From contig NC_060898.1 of the NCBI RefSeq assembly GCF_014805685.1, positions 6,627,501 through 6,691,500 of the forward strand: a stretch of 64,000 bases of DNA, in the 5' to 3' direction. Source of the DNA: Silurus meridionalis (taxonomy: Eukaryota; Chordata; Actinopteri; Siluriformes; Siluridae). Positions 52,376 through 63,737 of the stretch are shown one piece after another. The position numbers and the translations under genes are program-made. Within the stretch, counting starts at the first letter, position 1. The number at the start of each line of letters is the position of its first letter. The notes under the pieces are model-generated. The model was not told where the DNA came from and did not search any database. It saw only the letters and a program-made list of their open reading frames with translations.

Positions 52376-53424
52376 AGATATCTACTACGTCTACAGTGAT
52401 AATCTGGAGAAAATATAAATCTGGAAATGAAAAGATTTACAGTTTAGAAACTTCTTCAACACTAAAGAAAATGTGCAACATTTTTACTATGTAATATATT
52501 AAATATTCTGTGAGTCTTCCTTTGAAGCATGTGTTCAGACAACACACTGAAGGATTTGACCTAAACATTTAAACATGGGTCATCAGGTTTTCTACGAACT
52601 CGTAGCATGTGTAAGCTCAAGTGCACACTGTGATTAAAAGAGGTTTGTGCGTTGAAAATGTAAACACTGCAGCTGCAATTATCAGTAAATTCTTCCAAGC
52701 ATCGTTCCAATTTTAGCACAAAAAGAAAGAGCACTTTATATTAGAAAGAAATAGCCAACTTAACAAATAATTTGAATTAAATGGCAGAAAATGTACATCA
52801 GACAGACTATCAAAAGTAGCCAAAGAGAAAAACCCCTAACAAAGAACAGTTGATGACAATAATCAAAGCATATACTGCCAAAAGACGGTTGGAGAATAGA
52901 AGCCAATTTTGGGCTTGAATAGGTGTGTGACCTCTCTTTTAACTGTCCATGATGGAGCCTCAATTTTCTAGGAGAGAAGAATGTTGTGAACTACTTTGCT
53001 GTCCATCTGTGATGATTGTGTAACACCACAAAGGCTAACAGCACAAAGTGTCCTAAAAGCATGAATTGAGAGGGTGACAAGGCACAAAGGTGCTTATCCA
53101 ACTCGTATTTGTAGAATCCCATGTTTTAATATACTCTGTAAACTGCTATTTACAGTTGACAGCAGCAACCTAAAAATATTTAACTGGATTTTGGTGTCAG
53201 TTAAATTGTTCATTTCTTAGCATGTTTCATTAGCGTGCAAATGTGGTAGGAATTTTTTTTTGTTTTGTTTTTTGGAGGCATCATTTGGGTTGGGCTATAG
53301 TACAAACCAAAGGTGAAATTTAAAACCAAGTAATTAACTTGATCTTTCTTTGTAGATACTTCAAATCAAATGCATAAAACAGAAAAAAATGCATCTTTTC
53401 TAGTCCTAAAAATCTGGCACAAGA

Positions 53425-53925
53425 TTTACAAAGCTGTGAAAAATTCTCCTTTCTTTTTGCATATTTTCATACCTAAATTATTCAGATTATCAAGCATATT
53501 CTAATATTACACAAAGATAAACTGAGTGAATACAAAATATAGTTTTTAACTACTTATTTCATTTATTAGAGAAAAAAAGCTGTCCAAACATACCTGGCCC
53601 TATATGAAAAAAGAATCCCTACCCTTGCTGAATGAACTGTGATCAACCACATTTTTTGGAAAGCTGAGTTAAATTTTACATGCCACACCCAGGCCTGATT
53701 ACTTCCAGACGTGTTGAATCAAGAAATTACTTAAATAGACACTGTCTGAAAAAGTGAAGCACACTAAAAGATCTCAAAAAGCAACACATCATGCCACAAT
53801 CTAAAGAAATTCAATAAAAGATGACAAAGAGGTTGACTTTCTGGACAGTCTGGAAAAGGTTACAAAGTCATTTCTAAGGCTTTGGGACTCCACAGAATCA
53901 AAGTGAGAGCCATTATCTATAAATA
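53425..53925 (+). mobile_element. 5' part of a degenerate Tc1-like element
   Basis: Blocks ATCTCAAAAAGCAACACATC, TGCCACAATCTAAAGAAATT, GGTTACAAAGTCATTTCTAA and GGCTTTGGGACTCCACAGAA followed by AGTGAGAGCCATTATCTA resemble the 5' half of a Tc1-type transposase region. No open frame. Confidence 0.55.
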
Positions 53926-54368
53926 TATATAGTCTTATTGTCTGTTTTCTGAGCTGTTGAAGTGAGAAGTTTTGTGAACACTCTTCTCACACTTCAATGA
54001 GCTACAAAAATGCATCTAGGGTTAAGTGATTATTGTACTGGGCACAGCTATAATGTTTAAGATACCAGTGCCCCAGCCCCCTGTCCAAGTTTGTCTGTGA
54101 AATAAAAAATAATGTCAGCAGAATGTAAGAGTGGGCCACCAAAGTTCATCCTTCACCTGAGCCAAGGCCTGTTGACACAGCTGCATTTAATGGGTGATCT
54201 GGCATTAACATTTAAGTGAGGTCATTCAAAGGGCTTGTGGGTAATGTCTGAATAATTAGACACAAACCTTCAGGACAGTTTCAGAAACTGCCTTGTCTCA
54301 CTTTTAGCTCTTGAGTCTCAGGCAAGTTCCAATCAAAGCCACCTTTTGAATTTGGAGAGGGTCTTGTA

Positions 54369-55045
54369 CAGTGCTGGATGAACTACACAAAGCATGTACT
54401 TGAGTAAAAGTAGAGATACAGTAGGTAAAATAACCTACCTTGGAACTTTTACTTGAGTAAATGAACAGAAGTTTTTGCCTTTAAATCAGAAGTCAAGAAG
54501 ATTTTATCCATAAGATTTTTTAACCATATATAGCTGACGCACTACACAGTGAAATGAAACAACGTTCCTCCAGAACCCTGGTGCTACATTAAACAACGTG
54601 TTCAACCTGGTGCAAAGACAACACAAGACAGTGTAAGACAACACAAGACGTAAAATATCCATAATTTGAATTTGGATTCAGTTCTCCTTTGATGTTTGAT
54701 GGAACTTCTCCGGGTGTTGGGTGCGCACTCTTCAGTCTCGACCAGGTACATTGACCTTCACATGATAAAAGTAATTGACGCGACCGTGAAAATTACCGGT
54801 AAAAGATGTCGCCTAAATTGTCTGTCACTACCAAGCGGCAATCAAAATACGTTTAAAACAGAGCGCGCGCTCTACTCTGATTGGTGGCTGTTGCGTTTTT
54901 GACCAGTTATGTTTTTTTTTTATTCACTTATAAATATAAAGGAGTGACTGATTTCGCTAAATATAGCTTAGTAACAAAAGTAAGATATTGAAAGTAAAGT
55001 CTCCCCACGTGGAAATACATGAGTAAAATACAGATACGCGAAAAA
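54369..55045 (+). mobile_element. hAT-type miniature element, copy A, with a nested insertion
   Basis: Begins CAGTGCTGGATGAACTACAC, then CATGTACTTGAGTAAAAGTA. The right part carries ACCAAGCGGCAATCAAAATA and CTCTACTCTGATTGGTGGC, shared with 57165-57330 and, inverted, with 58269-58904. The right terminus is missing. The middle (54490-54660) is a foreign LINE-tail fragment. Confidence 0.6.
54490..54660 (+). repeat. LINE-tail fragment nested in the hAT-type element
   Basis: GAAACAACGTTCCTCCAGAA followed by CCCTGGTGCTACA matches the copy at 42549-42668. Confidence 0.6.
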
Positions 55046-55168
55046 AGATGCAGATATGCGAAAAAAATATTTACAACTACTTATGATTTACATTTACATC
55101 GTATGGATATAAATGTATTGATATATATAGATATATATAATATATTTTTTTCCAGCTAAATTATTGTA

Positions 55169-55240
55169 GGGGATGTAGCTCAGTGGTAGAGCGCATGCTT
55201 TGCATGTATGAGGCCCCGGGTTCAATCCCCGGCATCTCCA
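55169..55240 (+). tRNA. tRNA-Ala (anticodon TGC)
   Basis: 72-nt cloverleaf. Acceptor stem GGGGATG/CATCTCC, D arm with TAGCTCAGTGGTAGAGC (A box), anticodon stem-loop CATGC-TTTGCAT-GTATG with anticodon TGC, and T arm with GGTTCAATCCC (B box); discriminator A. T-rich pol III terminators follow within about 15 bases. No intron and no mismatched stems, so it is probably functional. Confidence 0.95.
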
Positions 55241-55443
55241 CAGCTATTTTATTTTATTTTTTTTTTGTTATGAAAAATATAAAACAATATACTTATTCAA
55301 GGGGTGATAAAAGTAGGGCTGAAAATAATTAGTAATAATAATAATAATAATAAAATAAAATAAATAGTCATAAAAAAATACAATAGCAGTCAATCATACT
55401 TGACTTATCTTTATAGAAGCATATAATAGGTCTTGTGTCGTCT

Positions 55444-55515
55444 GGGGGTATAGCTCAGTGGTAGAGCATTTGACTGCAGATCAAGAGGTCCCCGGTTCAA
55501 ATCCGGGTGCCCCCT
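55444..55515 (+). tRNA. tRNA-Cys (anticodon GCA)
   Basis: 72-nt cloverleaf: acceptor GGGGGTA/TGCCCCC, A box TAGCTCAGTGGTAGAGC, anticodon loop CTGCAGA with anticodon GCA, B box GGTTCAAATCC, discriminator T followed by a T run as pol III terminator. Same strand as the tRNA-Ala, 203 bp downstream of it, and 365 bp before the zinc-finger gene's start codon. Confidence 0.96.
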
Positions 55516-55689
55516 TTTTTCATGTTGTAGTATTTTAGAATTTGGGCTAGGAAAAACGCACATTGATGTCAAATAAGCGCATTGCAAACTCTTATATAGT
55601 CATACAGCGATTGTGACTCGATTGGGATAAAAACAGAGCAACCCATGCACAGCGTACTAAGCGATCCGCCTGCTAATCGGGTTTTGTGT

Positions 55690-55879
55690 CCTCCAATGGA
55701 CTGACAGTGCGCTGAGTTTTTACAACGTCACGTGATTTTTGCGGAACGCGTGTGCGTGTACACAAGCCTCTGACGAACAACACAAAGCCGCCGAGCTGCA
55801 ACATGTTTTGCAGGCTAAAATAGTGAAAACTCCGGCAAACGGCAACGTTTGGTGTTTGTTTCTACAATTGCACCACATT
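55690..55879 (+). promoter_or_regulatory. Probable promoter/5' UTR of the zinc-finger gene
   Basis: Locally CpG-rich for this AT-rich window. A CCAAT box lies at 55693-55697 and a palindromic E-box core GTCACGTGA (USF/MITF-TFE type) at 55727-55735. The start codon itself sits in ATGGCGGCG, a YY1-like motif. No TATA box is evident. Confidence 0.5.
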
Positions 55880-58800
55880 ATGGCGGCGTTTGTCGTGAGT
55901 ATTTCTTCAAAAATGAACCTAACGGGTGAATATTTTTGAGCTTTTTGGCTTAATGTTTAATCTCTGGCTAGTTTGTATAGCTTAGCAGAACTAGGTAAAT
56001 CTCAATGTCTCCTAGTTCCCTATATAAAGGCACTATATAGGGTAATATATGACCGCCTTCTACGCGATATGTAGTGCACTCTGTGTTCAGGGGAGAGACA
56101 TTTGAGACGAGCATTTTAATGGCTGGCTCTGTTGTATGTACTCGCCTGAACACAGAGTGCATCGTAGTTTAATTATTTGAAGTAATAAAAACAAATGTAA
56201 AAAGTTTAATAAAATCCGGGTATATTATGTGGAAGTTGAACAGCTCCGTTAACAAGAGTAGTCTCGAAATACTAATGACATACCCTGTATTTGAATAATA
56301 GGTTTTTATTTTAGAAAGAATCAAACGTGTCAATTTTTTGAGTTTTTAACATGCTTGGTAATTAATATAAAATGTAAAAAAAAAAAAAAAAAACCAACAA
56401 CAATTTGTAACTAATCTGTTATGGACGTTGTAGTGCGCACATGAACCATAAGGGGGTGTTCGAGTGCATGTATATTCAGTAACAGTGATCTAAATTGCAT
56501 GCCTTCATAACTGAGGCCGCTGCGATGTGCATCTCGATTCTCGATCCAATTATACGATACATTTAAGATACTTATGAAGCAGCTACCTATTAAGATGCAG
56601 TGTAATCGGATTTTGATTTGATACAATACAGCGAAAAAAAAATAGGATGCTGTGCAATTCAGTATGGCACAAATAGTTTGAGAGGATCAGACTTTTTTCT
56701 TCATAAAAAAGTATATATAAATAAGCTGTTTTGCCTATTATAACTATATAGAATCCTAATTTAGGGCATTTATGTATAAAAATTTACTTTGAAAAAATGC
56801 AAAAGTCAGATATTGAGTTAAACCATCTTTGATTTACGCACAGTTTTGAAAACTTTAGTTTATTGATTTACACACAAACATTAAAAACAAGCATTTGAAG
56901 GTAGTAAAGCCGCAGCAAATCACGTTTGAAAACAGATAAGTTACTGTTGTAGTAGACAAATGCTATAAAAAGAGAATGAAACTGTGAAACGCAGTAAGTT
57001 TTCCGTCTCCAGCAAGATGCAGCTCTACCTCTGCCAGGTTAATCTATATGTCTATGTGACTCTCAGGACACGCCTCGGTCTCTTCCCTGCACAAGAGATT
57101 CTTTCTTAATTTGTTTACCCTCAAAATTGAACTGATGCTGAACTGTATCTCCTGATACCATCCAAGTAGATTCCACCAAGCGGCAATCAAAACCAATTTA
57201 AAACAGAGCATGTGCTCTACTCTGATTGGTGGCTTGCTGCGTGCTTGGCCAGTTATAAATAAAAATTTGAATTTGCAGAAAAAGTAAGATATTTGATTTT
57301 GAAGTTGAGTGAAGTTAAAGTACATTTTCCCAAAAGGAAAAACTTCTGTAAAGCTGCTTAACAAATTGCATTTTCTATGCACCGTTGATGGTCAACGATA
57401 TAATACATTAAAGATACATATGCGATCTGATTTTAATATAATTCAATGCAGTACCGTGGTCTTTATAGTGCAAAGAAAAAGATAAAACCAGATGTTGTTT
57501 TCTTGTTCTGTCACCAGTAAAATGCAGCTCTACCTCTGCCATGATAATCTATATGCTATGTGACTCTCAGGACATCGCGTGGTCTCGGTAGTGTTGCATC
57601 ATGCTCATGTAGCATCAGTGGTGTTTTTTTCATGTAAATGTGTTAAAAAACGACACATCAAGATACAAATGACAACTTATAGCCGATGCCTTTTTTTTTT
57701 TTTTTTTTTTTTTGTCGATGCATCAAATTGTTAAACTTTCATGCTGATGCGAACTAATGAACTTTAATTAATGTTCCTCTACATTTTTTTTCTTTAACAT
57801 ATAATATTTTCTTATTTTCCTCTGCAGGCCCACCCATCAGTGCGAATAAGGGCTACAGAACACTCCTACGTGCCCGTACTGTGCCAGGATGACAAGTGTG
57901 CTGGGCGTGAGAAAGGAGTGCACATGCACTGTCCGCTGTGTACAGTAGCCGAGGCCTACCAGGACCCCGTCATACTAGTTGCCCACTTTCGGATCAAACA
58001 CGTTGACAAGAGCATCGACTTTGCCGGTCAGACATAAAAAAAGAAAGCAGTGGTTTGTGGCAAAGCCAATTTTGGGATGATCCGATACAATTAATGATAT
58101 CTGAATGTCTTTATATGCTTTAATTAAAAATCCACTTGCAGATGATTTGACACCTGAAAAGAAAGTTTAGTTGGATCAGTAGTAGAGTTTTCTCAGATAT
58201 CTGCTGGAGCTCATTCGGTATAAGGGATGAGATGTGCTGCGAAAGGCTTTGCGTTCATTAGGTCTAAGCAGTGGTGGACAATAACGCAGTAAACGCGACA
58301 AGTAGATTTTTTTTTTTTGCGTATCTCCTGTTAATTTATGTAATCCTGTTAATTTATGATTGAATACAAACGTAAACGGTCAAACACGCAGCAAACCACC
58401 AATCAGGGTCGAGCATTTGCTCTGCTTTGAACTTGTTTTGGTTGTCTCTTGGTGGTATCCACTTATCACCAGCATACAATTCAGCATTAGTTCAACAGCA
58501 ATCAGAACATTTTGAAAGGAATAAATGATGGAAGAAACTCCTGACTCGAACTTGCCGCAACACCCGTGATTTTTTTAGGTAGTTGAAAAGAACATTTTGA
58601 GCTCGTGATCATTTTAATAGCTATCAGTGTTTGACTAATGAATATCATTCTAGTAATAGATGAATGTGCTAAAAGTAACATTAGAGTCTTTTCACATAAG
58701 ATAAGTTGAGGTCTTCTGGCAAAAATGATAATAGTAACATTATAGCAATAATAAATCATAGTGGAATGGAAACTTAAATACATTTGAAGGCAAATACTTT

Positions 58801-61800
58801 TGTACTTTTATTTAAGTAAAAGTTTAAAGGGAGCACTTTACTGAAATGATATTTGACATAGTGTATTTCTGCTTTAACTGAAGTACATGCTTTATCTACC
58901 ACTGGGTATAAGATTTAATTATGAGCCAGTTCTCTATGGGAAATAAGTGCTGGTCAGAATGTATATGTTTTCAAATAACATCATAAAAACACAACATGAA
59001 CAATAAAAAGTATGTTATTTTAATGATATAAAATAACATAAATCACATTTTAATCCTTCTACATACTCTACATCGGCTCACAGTTTCACAAGCAGTTTCC
59101 ATGAATATGACTCTTTTAATGAAATGTTTTTGTATTTTTTTGCAGTAAATCATGTTTGTCTCCCTCTGTAGGCTTGAAGGTGTTGCGTTGCTGTAACCAC
59201 TGTGAGATCGTGGGCACCATTAAAGGAGAGAAGAGGTTTAAAGGGGCACACTGGCACTGCTACCGCTGTAGGAACGGCTTTAACAGGAGGGACGAGGCGG
59301 TGAAGCACTACAAGACGCACTTCAGAAACCCACACACCACATTCCAAATCCAGGTTACACAGGTGGGCTTGGGGATCGGGGCTGGTGAATATTTTAAAGC
59401 ATCAAAACACACAAGAGCTTAATTGTGTTTAGAGGCTGTTGCAAAAATGAGGGGGTTTCACATCAGCAAAGGCTACATTCCTTAATAAATAGTGGCTCAA
59501 TCACTGCGATGAAATAAATGTCACCAGGACTTAATTGTAGCAGCAAAAGCAATCAGTTTAAATGTAAAATATGTATAATATAAAACATAATGCTGGTTGA
59601 GAATTTCACAATTCAGCAAACAGTTTAAAGGTGATAGCAGACCAAATTTGAAGCCCCCGGTCCACTTCTGGCTCACCGTTCAATAAGATCCGGCCCACAA
59701 TATTATCTTATGTCTGTTTATAACTGGCGACGTATAACTTTCTGGGCTCTGCACAGTTCCTATGCTTCATCCCTAAAACAGATGCAAATCTGTGCGAGCA
59801 ACTTTCCTCTGTTATGAGGACAAGCAAAAGCGCACACACAGGGATCGAATTAGATCAGGTTCAAGTCTAGACCCTGGCTTGGAAACTCAAGAACATTCAC
59901 AGAGTCATCCTGTAGCCACTTTTTTGTTATCTTAGCTGTGTGCTTGGGGTCGTTGTCTTGTTGGAAGATGAACAGTCACCCCAGTCTGAGGTCCAGAGCA
60001 CTTTGGAGCAGGTTTTCATCCAGGGTGTCTCTATACATTGCTGCATTCATCTTTCCCTCGATCCTGACCAGTCTCCCAGTTCCTGCTGCTGAAAACCATC
60101 CCCAGAGCATAATACTGCCACCACCATGCTTCACTTTCAGGATGGGATTGGCCAGGTAATGAGCGGTCTTTCCCCAGACATGATGCTTGGCATTCAGTCC
60201 AAAGAGTACAAGAATTTTTTTCCATGGTCTGAGAGTCCTTCAGGTACCTTTTGGCAACTCCAGGCAGGCTGCCATGTGACTTACTAAGGAGTGACTTCCG
60301 TCTGGCCGCTTTACCATACAGGCCTGATTGGTGGATTAATGCAGAGATGGTTGTTCTTCTGGAAGGTTTTCTTTTCTTAAAAGAAAATTGCTTTTAGAGT
60401 GACCATCAGGTTCATGGTCACCTCCCTGACTAAGGCCCTTCTCCCCGATCACTCAGTTTGGCCAGGCAGCTCGCTCCAGAAAGAGTCCTGGTGGTTCCAA
60501 ACTTCTTCCATTTACAGATGATGGAGGCCACTGTGCTCATTGTGACCTTCAATGCTGCAGAAACTTTTCTGTACCCTTCTCCAGATCTGTGCCTTGATAC
60601 AATCCTGTCTCAAAGGTCAGAGAACTGCATGTGTTGTACAAAGACCAAGTTGTCATTGTACAAACAGCTGAGCTCAATTTCGAGTGTCGTAGCAAATGCT
60701 GTGAATACTTATGTACATGTGATTTTCTTTTTTTTCCTTTTTTAAAAAATTGCAAAACCTTCAAACAAACTTCTTTGTCATTATGCGATATTGTTTGTAG
60801 AATTTTGGGAAAATAAATAATTTAATCCATTTTGGAATAAGGCTGTAAAATAAAATGTGGGGAAAATGTGCTGTGAATACTTTGTTGGATTTTATTTTTT
60901 TCTTTACTTTATTTTACCGCTTGTTATTCATTAAATGTTGAGTGTTTGGCCCTTTACATAGAAAGAGTATTTAATTTTGGCCTCCTCTATTACTGAGTTT
61001 GAAACCACGGTGTTATAGTTTCTGGGAAATGTAAAACAAACTCTAATAGCATAATGTTGCAACATGTGTCGAGCTAGATTGTTAGTTAAGTGCATTTATA
61101 TACACAAATGATTTGAACAAATTTATCACATTCATGCTTTTGACAAATACTCGGTGTATAATTTGTTCCTGAACACCTCAGTTTTGTCAGTTTCATGCCT
61201 GCATGTTTCCTGGTCTTCAAAAAGATGGTCTAACAAGCTCATTCTTTTGTTGAATACAAGCCATTCTGCAAACCAGATTGCTGCTCAGACAGTGGGATTC
61301 AGAAGCGCATTCTATAAATTACATTATGATTGGGTTTTTACGCCATGAAGCACCTCAGTCACTTGATGTTCGTAATGCAAACATGCAGCAAACAGAAACG
61401 TGAAAAGAGTTTGACAACGCCTTTTCTCTGGCCGTTACAAACACTGGAGTCCCTGTTTTTTTCTTTCTTTATTAATTATGAATGATTATTCGATAAATAG
61501 TACATATATACAGGGTAAGATTATGTGGCACATTGGCCCCGTAGTTATGTTAATCATCCGGTACGTTAAAGAATTGAAGAATTTAGCAACACTGTGGTGT
61601 TGATAGATAACAGATGGGTTGTACTCGGACATATTAATGGAACAAAAATGGCACATAATGTATAAGAAGCCAGCAGTAACCTAGCAGATGTTCTTTCTTT
61701 CTTCAGGATGTGAATTGCAGGCAGTACTATAAAGGCAACCCGGAAGCTAATGCAAAAGCATACAGTGGGCTAGCTGTGAGTTCTGGAGGTGATGGCACTG

Positions 61801-63198
61801 CTGTCAGTTCTGTCATCACACCACCAGTCCTCACCACTAGCTCGACCACTGAGACCACCACGTTACTCACCGTTGAGTCGAAGGTAGTGTTTGTGTTTTA
61901 AACACGTTTTTTTTTTTTTTTCTCTTCTCCCCCTGATATGTGACGTTGCCTCTGCTTTCTGTGTTGTGAAGGAAGACGGTGAAAGTAATGGCATGCCACT
62001 GGGTGCTGAAGAAGAGGTGGGCTCTTCCCAGCATGCTTCAGCACGTACCCAGACTCTGGTTTTAATGGACCCTGATGGAAACACAGGCAACTTGATCTAT
62101 GATGAAGCAACAGGCATCATTACTGAACAGGTTCATCATGCTTCCTCACTGAGCAATTTAACCATGCACACGTGTTTATTATGTTTGTGTTTTTGTTTAG
62201 GGTTTAATTGAGCCACATTTCATGTGTTGCCATGTTATTATTTTTTTAGTTCAGAGTGCCTTAATGTCAACAGTCTGCCGATTTATTGACCACTATACTC
62301 ATGCCATGATGTTTTTAGAGTGAGGAGAGTTTGGACCTGCAGAAACATCTCCTGGAGCTAAGCGAGCAAATGGAAATATTACGTCAAGAGAAAGAAGGTG
62401 TTGAAAAGAGTCTACGCTCTGAAATTAGGCAACTCAAAGAACAGGTGTGTTTGAGTGATGAGGTCTCAACTTTTTCACTTTTCTTTCTTGTTCCAGTTGG
62501 TAGCATTTGTTCAAAGGGAGCGCAAGTTTTTTTTTTTTTTTTTATTTTAACTGTCTTCTGTCATGTCTTTTTAAGATCGCAAGTCTTGTTCAGTCAAACG
62601 TGAAGATGTTCGAGGAGCTGCAGTTGTACCGCTGTCCAGACCACAGCCAGCAGAGACTGGCCAAACTGGTGAGCAAAAGATAAACCAGCAATCAGTTTTG
62701 GTAAATGTATGCAGCGTACACTAACTCTCAAAATCATCAGCTAAATATAGACTCTGAATTGATGCTCCGTTGTAGATGGACAGTCTTCAGACCCAGCACA
62801 AAGAGCTACTACAGGCCCAACTGGCTTCACTGAGGCAGGAAATCCTCTCCCAAGCAAGCAGTGTTTCACTCAATGGCCACACAGAAACGCTAGAGCTCCA
62901 TTCTGGTGGTGACCAATCACAGGACCAGGTGGAGGTGCAGGGTAATGTAGTAGGTGAAGTACCAGAACTAGAGATCATAGCGGTTCCACTCCAGGAAGAG
63001 CAGATTGAACTAAGAGGGCAGCTTGTGGAATTTAGGCCTCAGGAGGACACCCTTTCCAGTCTGGAAAGCCCAAGATCAGACACGGCAGTGACCCAAGACC
63101 TGGAGGTTAAACAAGAAGATTGTTTGGTTTCTAGGAAACGATGTTCAGAGGAGGATTGTAGAGGGACGAGTGAAGACAAAATCCCACGTGTTAGTTAA
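55880..63198 (+). CDS. Protein with two tandem Cys/His zinc modules and a C-terminal coiled coil (unrecognised)
   Basis: Exons: 55880-55894, 57828-58026, 59172-59362, 61707-61883, 61972-62130, 62319-62444, 62576-62668, 62776-63198; all GT-AG, phases consistent, 460 residues. Exon 1 codes only five residues (MAAFV). Zinc module 1: C24, C29, H37, H39, C40, C43, H58, H63. Module 2: C79, C82, H98, H100, C101, C104, H117, H121. Each ends in a C2H2 finger (CPLC-x14-HFRIKH and CYRC-x12-HYKTH) preceded by an extra Cys pair and HxH. Then a Ser/Thr-rich stretch (about 150-195), an acidic segment containing TLVLMDPDG, and a coiled coil from about 250 to 345. The tail has VKQE (sumoylation-type) and RKRC. 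Probably a nuclear DNA-binding or chromatin protein; I do not recognise the family name. The acceptor at 61971 is the weakest junction. Confidence 0.88.
56074..56161. repeat. Perfect 17-bp inverted repeat with a 53-bp loop
   Basis: TGCACTCTGTGTTCAGG at 56075-56091 and its exact complement at 56145-56161, in intron 1 of the zinc-finger gene. Confidence 0.85.
57010..57081 (+). repeat. Local direct repeat, first copy
   Basis: GATGCAGCTCTACCTCTGCC ... ATGTGACTCTCAGGACA recurs at 57513-57588, both in intron 1 of the zinc-finger gene. Confidence 0.75.
57165..57330 (+). repeat. hAT-type family, copy B (partial)
   Basis: ACCAAGCGGCAATCAAAACC and GCTCTACTCTGATTGGTGGC repeat the right-hand part of copy A. 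Lies in intron 1 of the zinc-finger gene. Confidence 0.6.
57513..57588 (+). repeat. Local direct repeat, second copy
   Basis: AATGCAGCTCTACCTCTGCC ... ATGTGACTCTCAGGACA, about 500 bp after the first copy. Confidence 0.75.
58269..58904 (-). mobile_element. hAT-type miniature element, copy C, with both ends and target-site duplication
   Basis: 636 bp. Left end CAGTGGTGGACAATAACG; the complement of the right end reads CAGTGGTAGATAAAGCATG. Flanks are GGTCTAAG (58261-58268) and GGTATAAG (58905-58912), an 8-bp duplication with one mismatch, as expected for hAT elements. No coding capacity. Inserted in intron 2 of the zinc-finger gene. Confidence 0.8.
59850..60885 (-). mobile_element. Degenerate Tc1-like transposon in intron 3 of the zinc-finger gene
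   Basis: Near-complete but decayed copy of a common fish Tc1-type element, antisense to the gene. It contains GGTCGTTGTCTTGTTGGAAG, GAGGTCCAGAGCACTTTGGA, CACCACCATGCTTCACTTTC, GATGGAGGCCACTGTGCTCA and the terminal AATCCATTTTGGAATAAGGC. Several deletions and no open transposase frame. Confidence 0.75.
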
Positions 63199-63700
63199 CA
63201 CAACAAGACTTAAAAAAAAAACTTTCACAGACACAACTGGTCTCTCTGATTTCTAGATAGTAAGGCTACATTCATTTTCCTCATAACGCATCTGATAGCT
63301 AATTTTTTTTTCCGTATATGCAACATTTACCGTATTTATTTTTCTTCTCCGTCAGCCATATGAACACTTGCCTCTTTTGTTTTCTGTCCCCTATTTAATC
63401 ATAAAGACCTGCCCAATTGACACTGAAGTTTAGCTTTTTAATGTGTCTGTAAATGATGGTTGCTGAAATAGAGAATTTTATAAACCCAAATAGTTTTGTC
63501 TATGACTGTGGGTTTGTGTTCTATAAACTAGTGGAAATAGTTATAGTATAACTCTGTGCAACTGATTCAGTTTTACATCAAGCCATTATACAACACAATA
63601 TTTTTCCTCATTCCGTAATCCAATATTTGCATCTAAAATGTCTGCTGTTTACATTTTCTGAAAATTGTTTTCAAATTGAATTAAACGCAGCTTTGTGTTC
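63199..63700 (+). other. 3' UTR of the zinc-finger gene
   Basis: Non-coding sequence after the TAA at 63196-63198. ATTAAA at 63680-63685 is the likeliest polyadenylation signal. Confidence 0.45.
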
Positions 63701-63737
63701 TTACAAAAGTGTCCTCATCCTTTGTGTTATAAAATTC

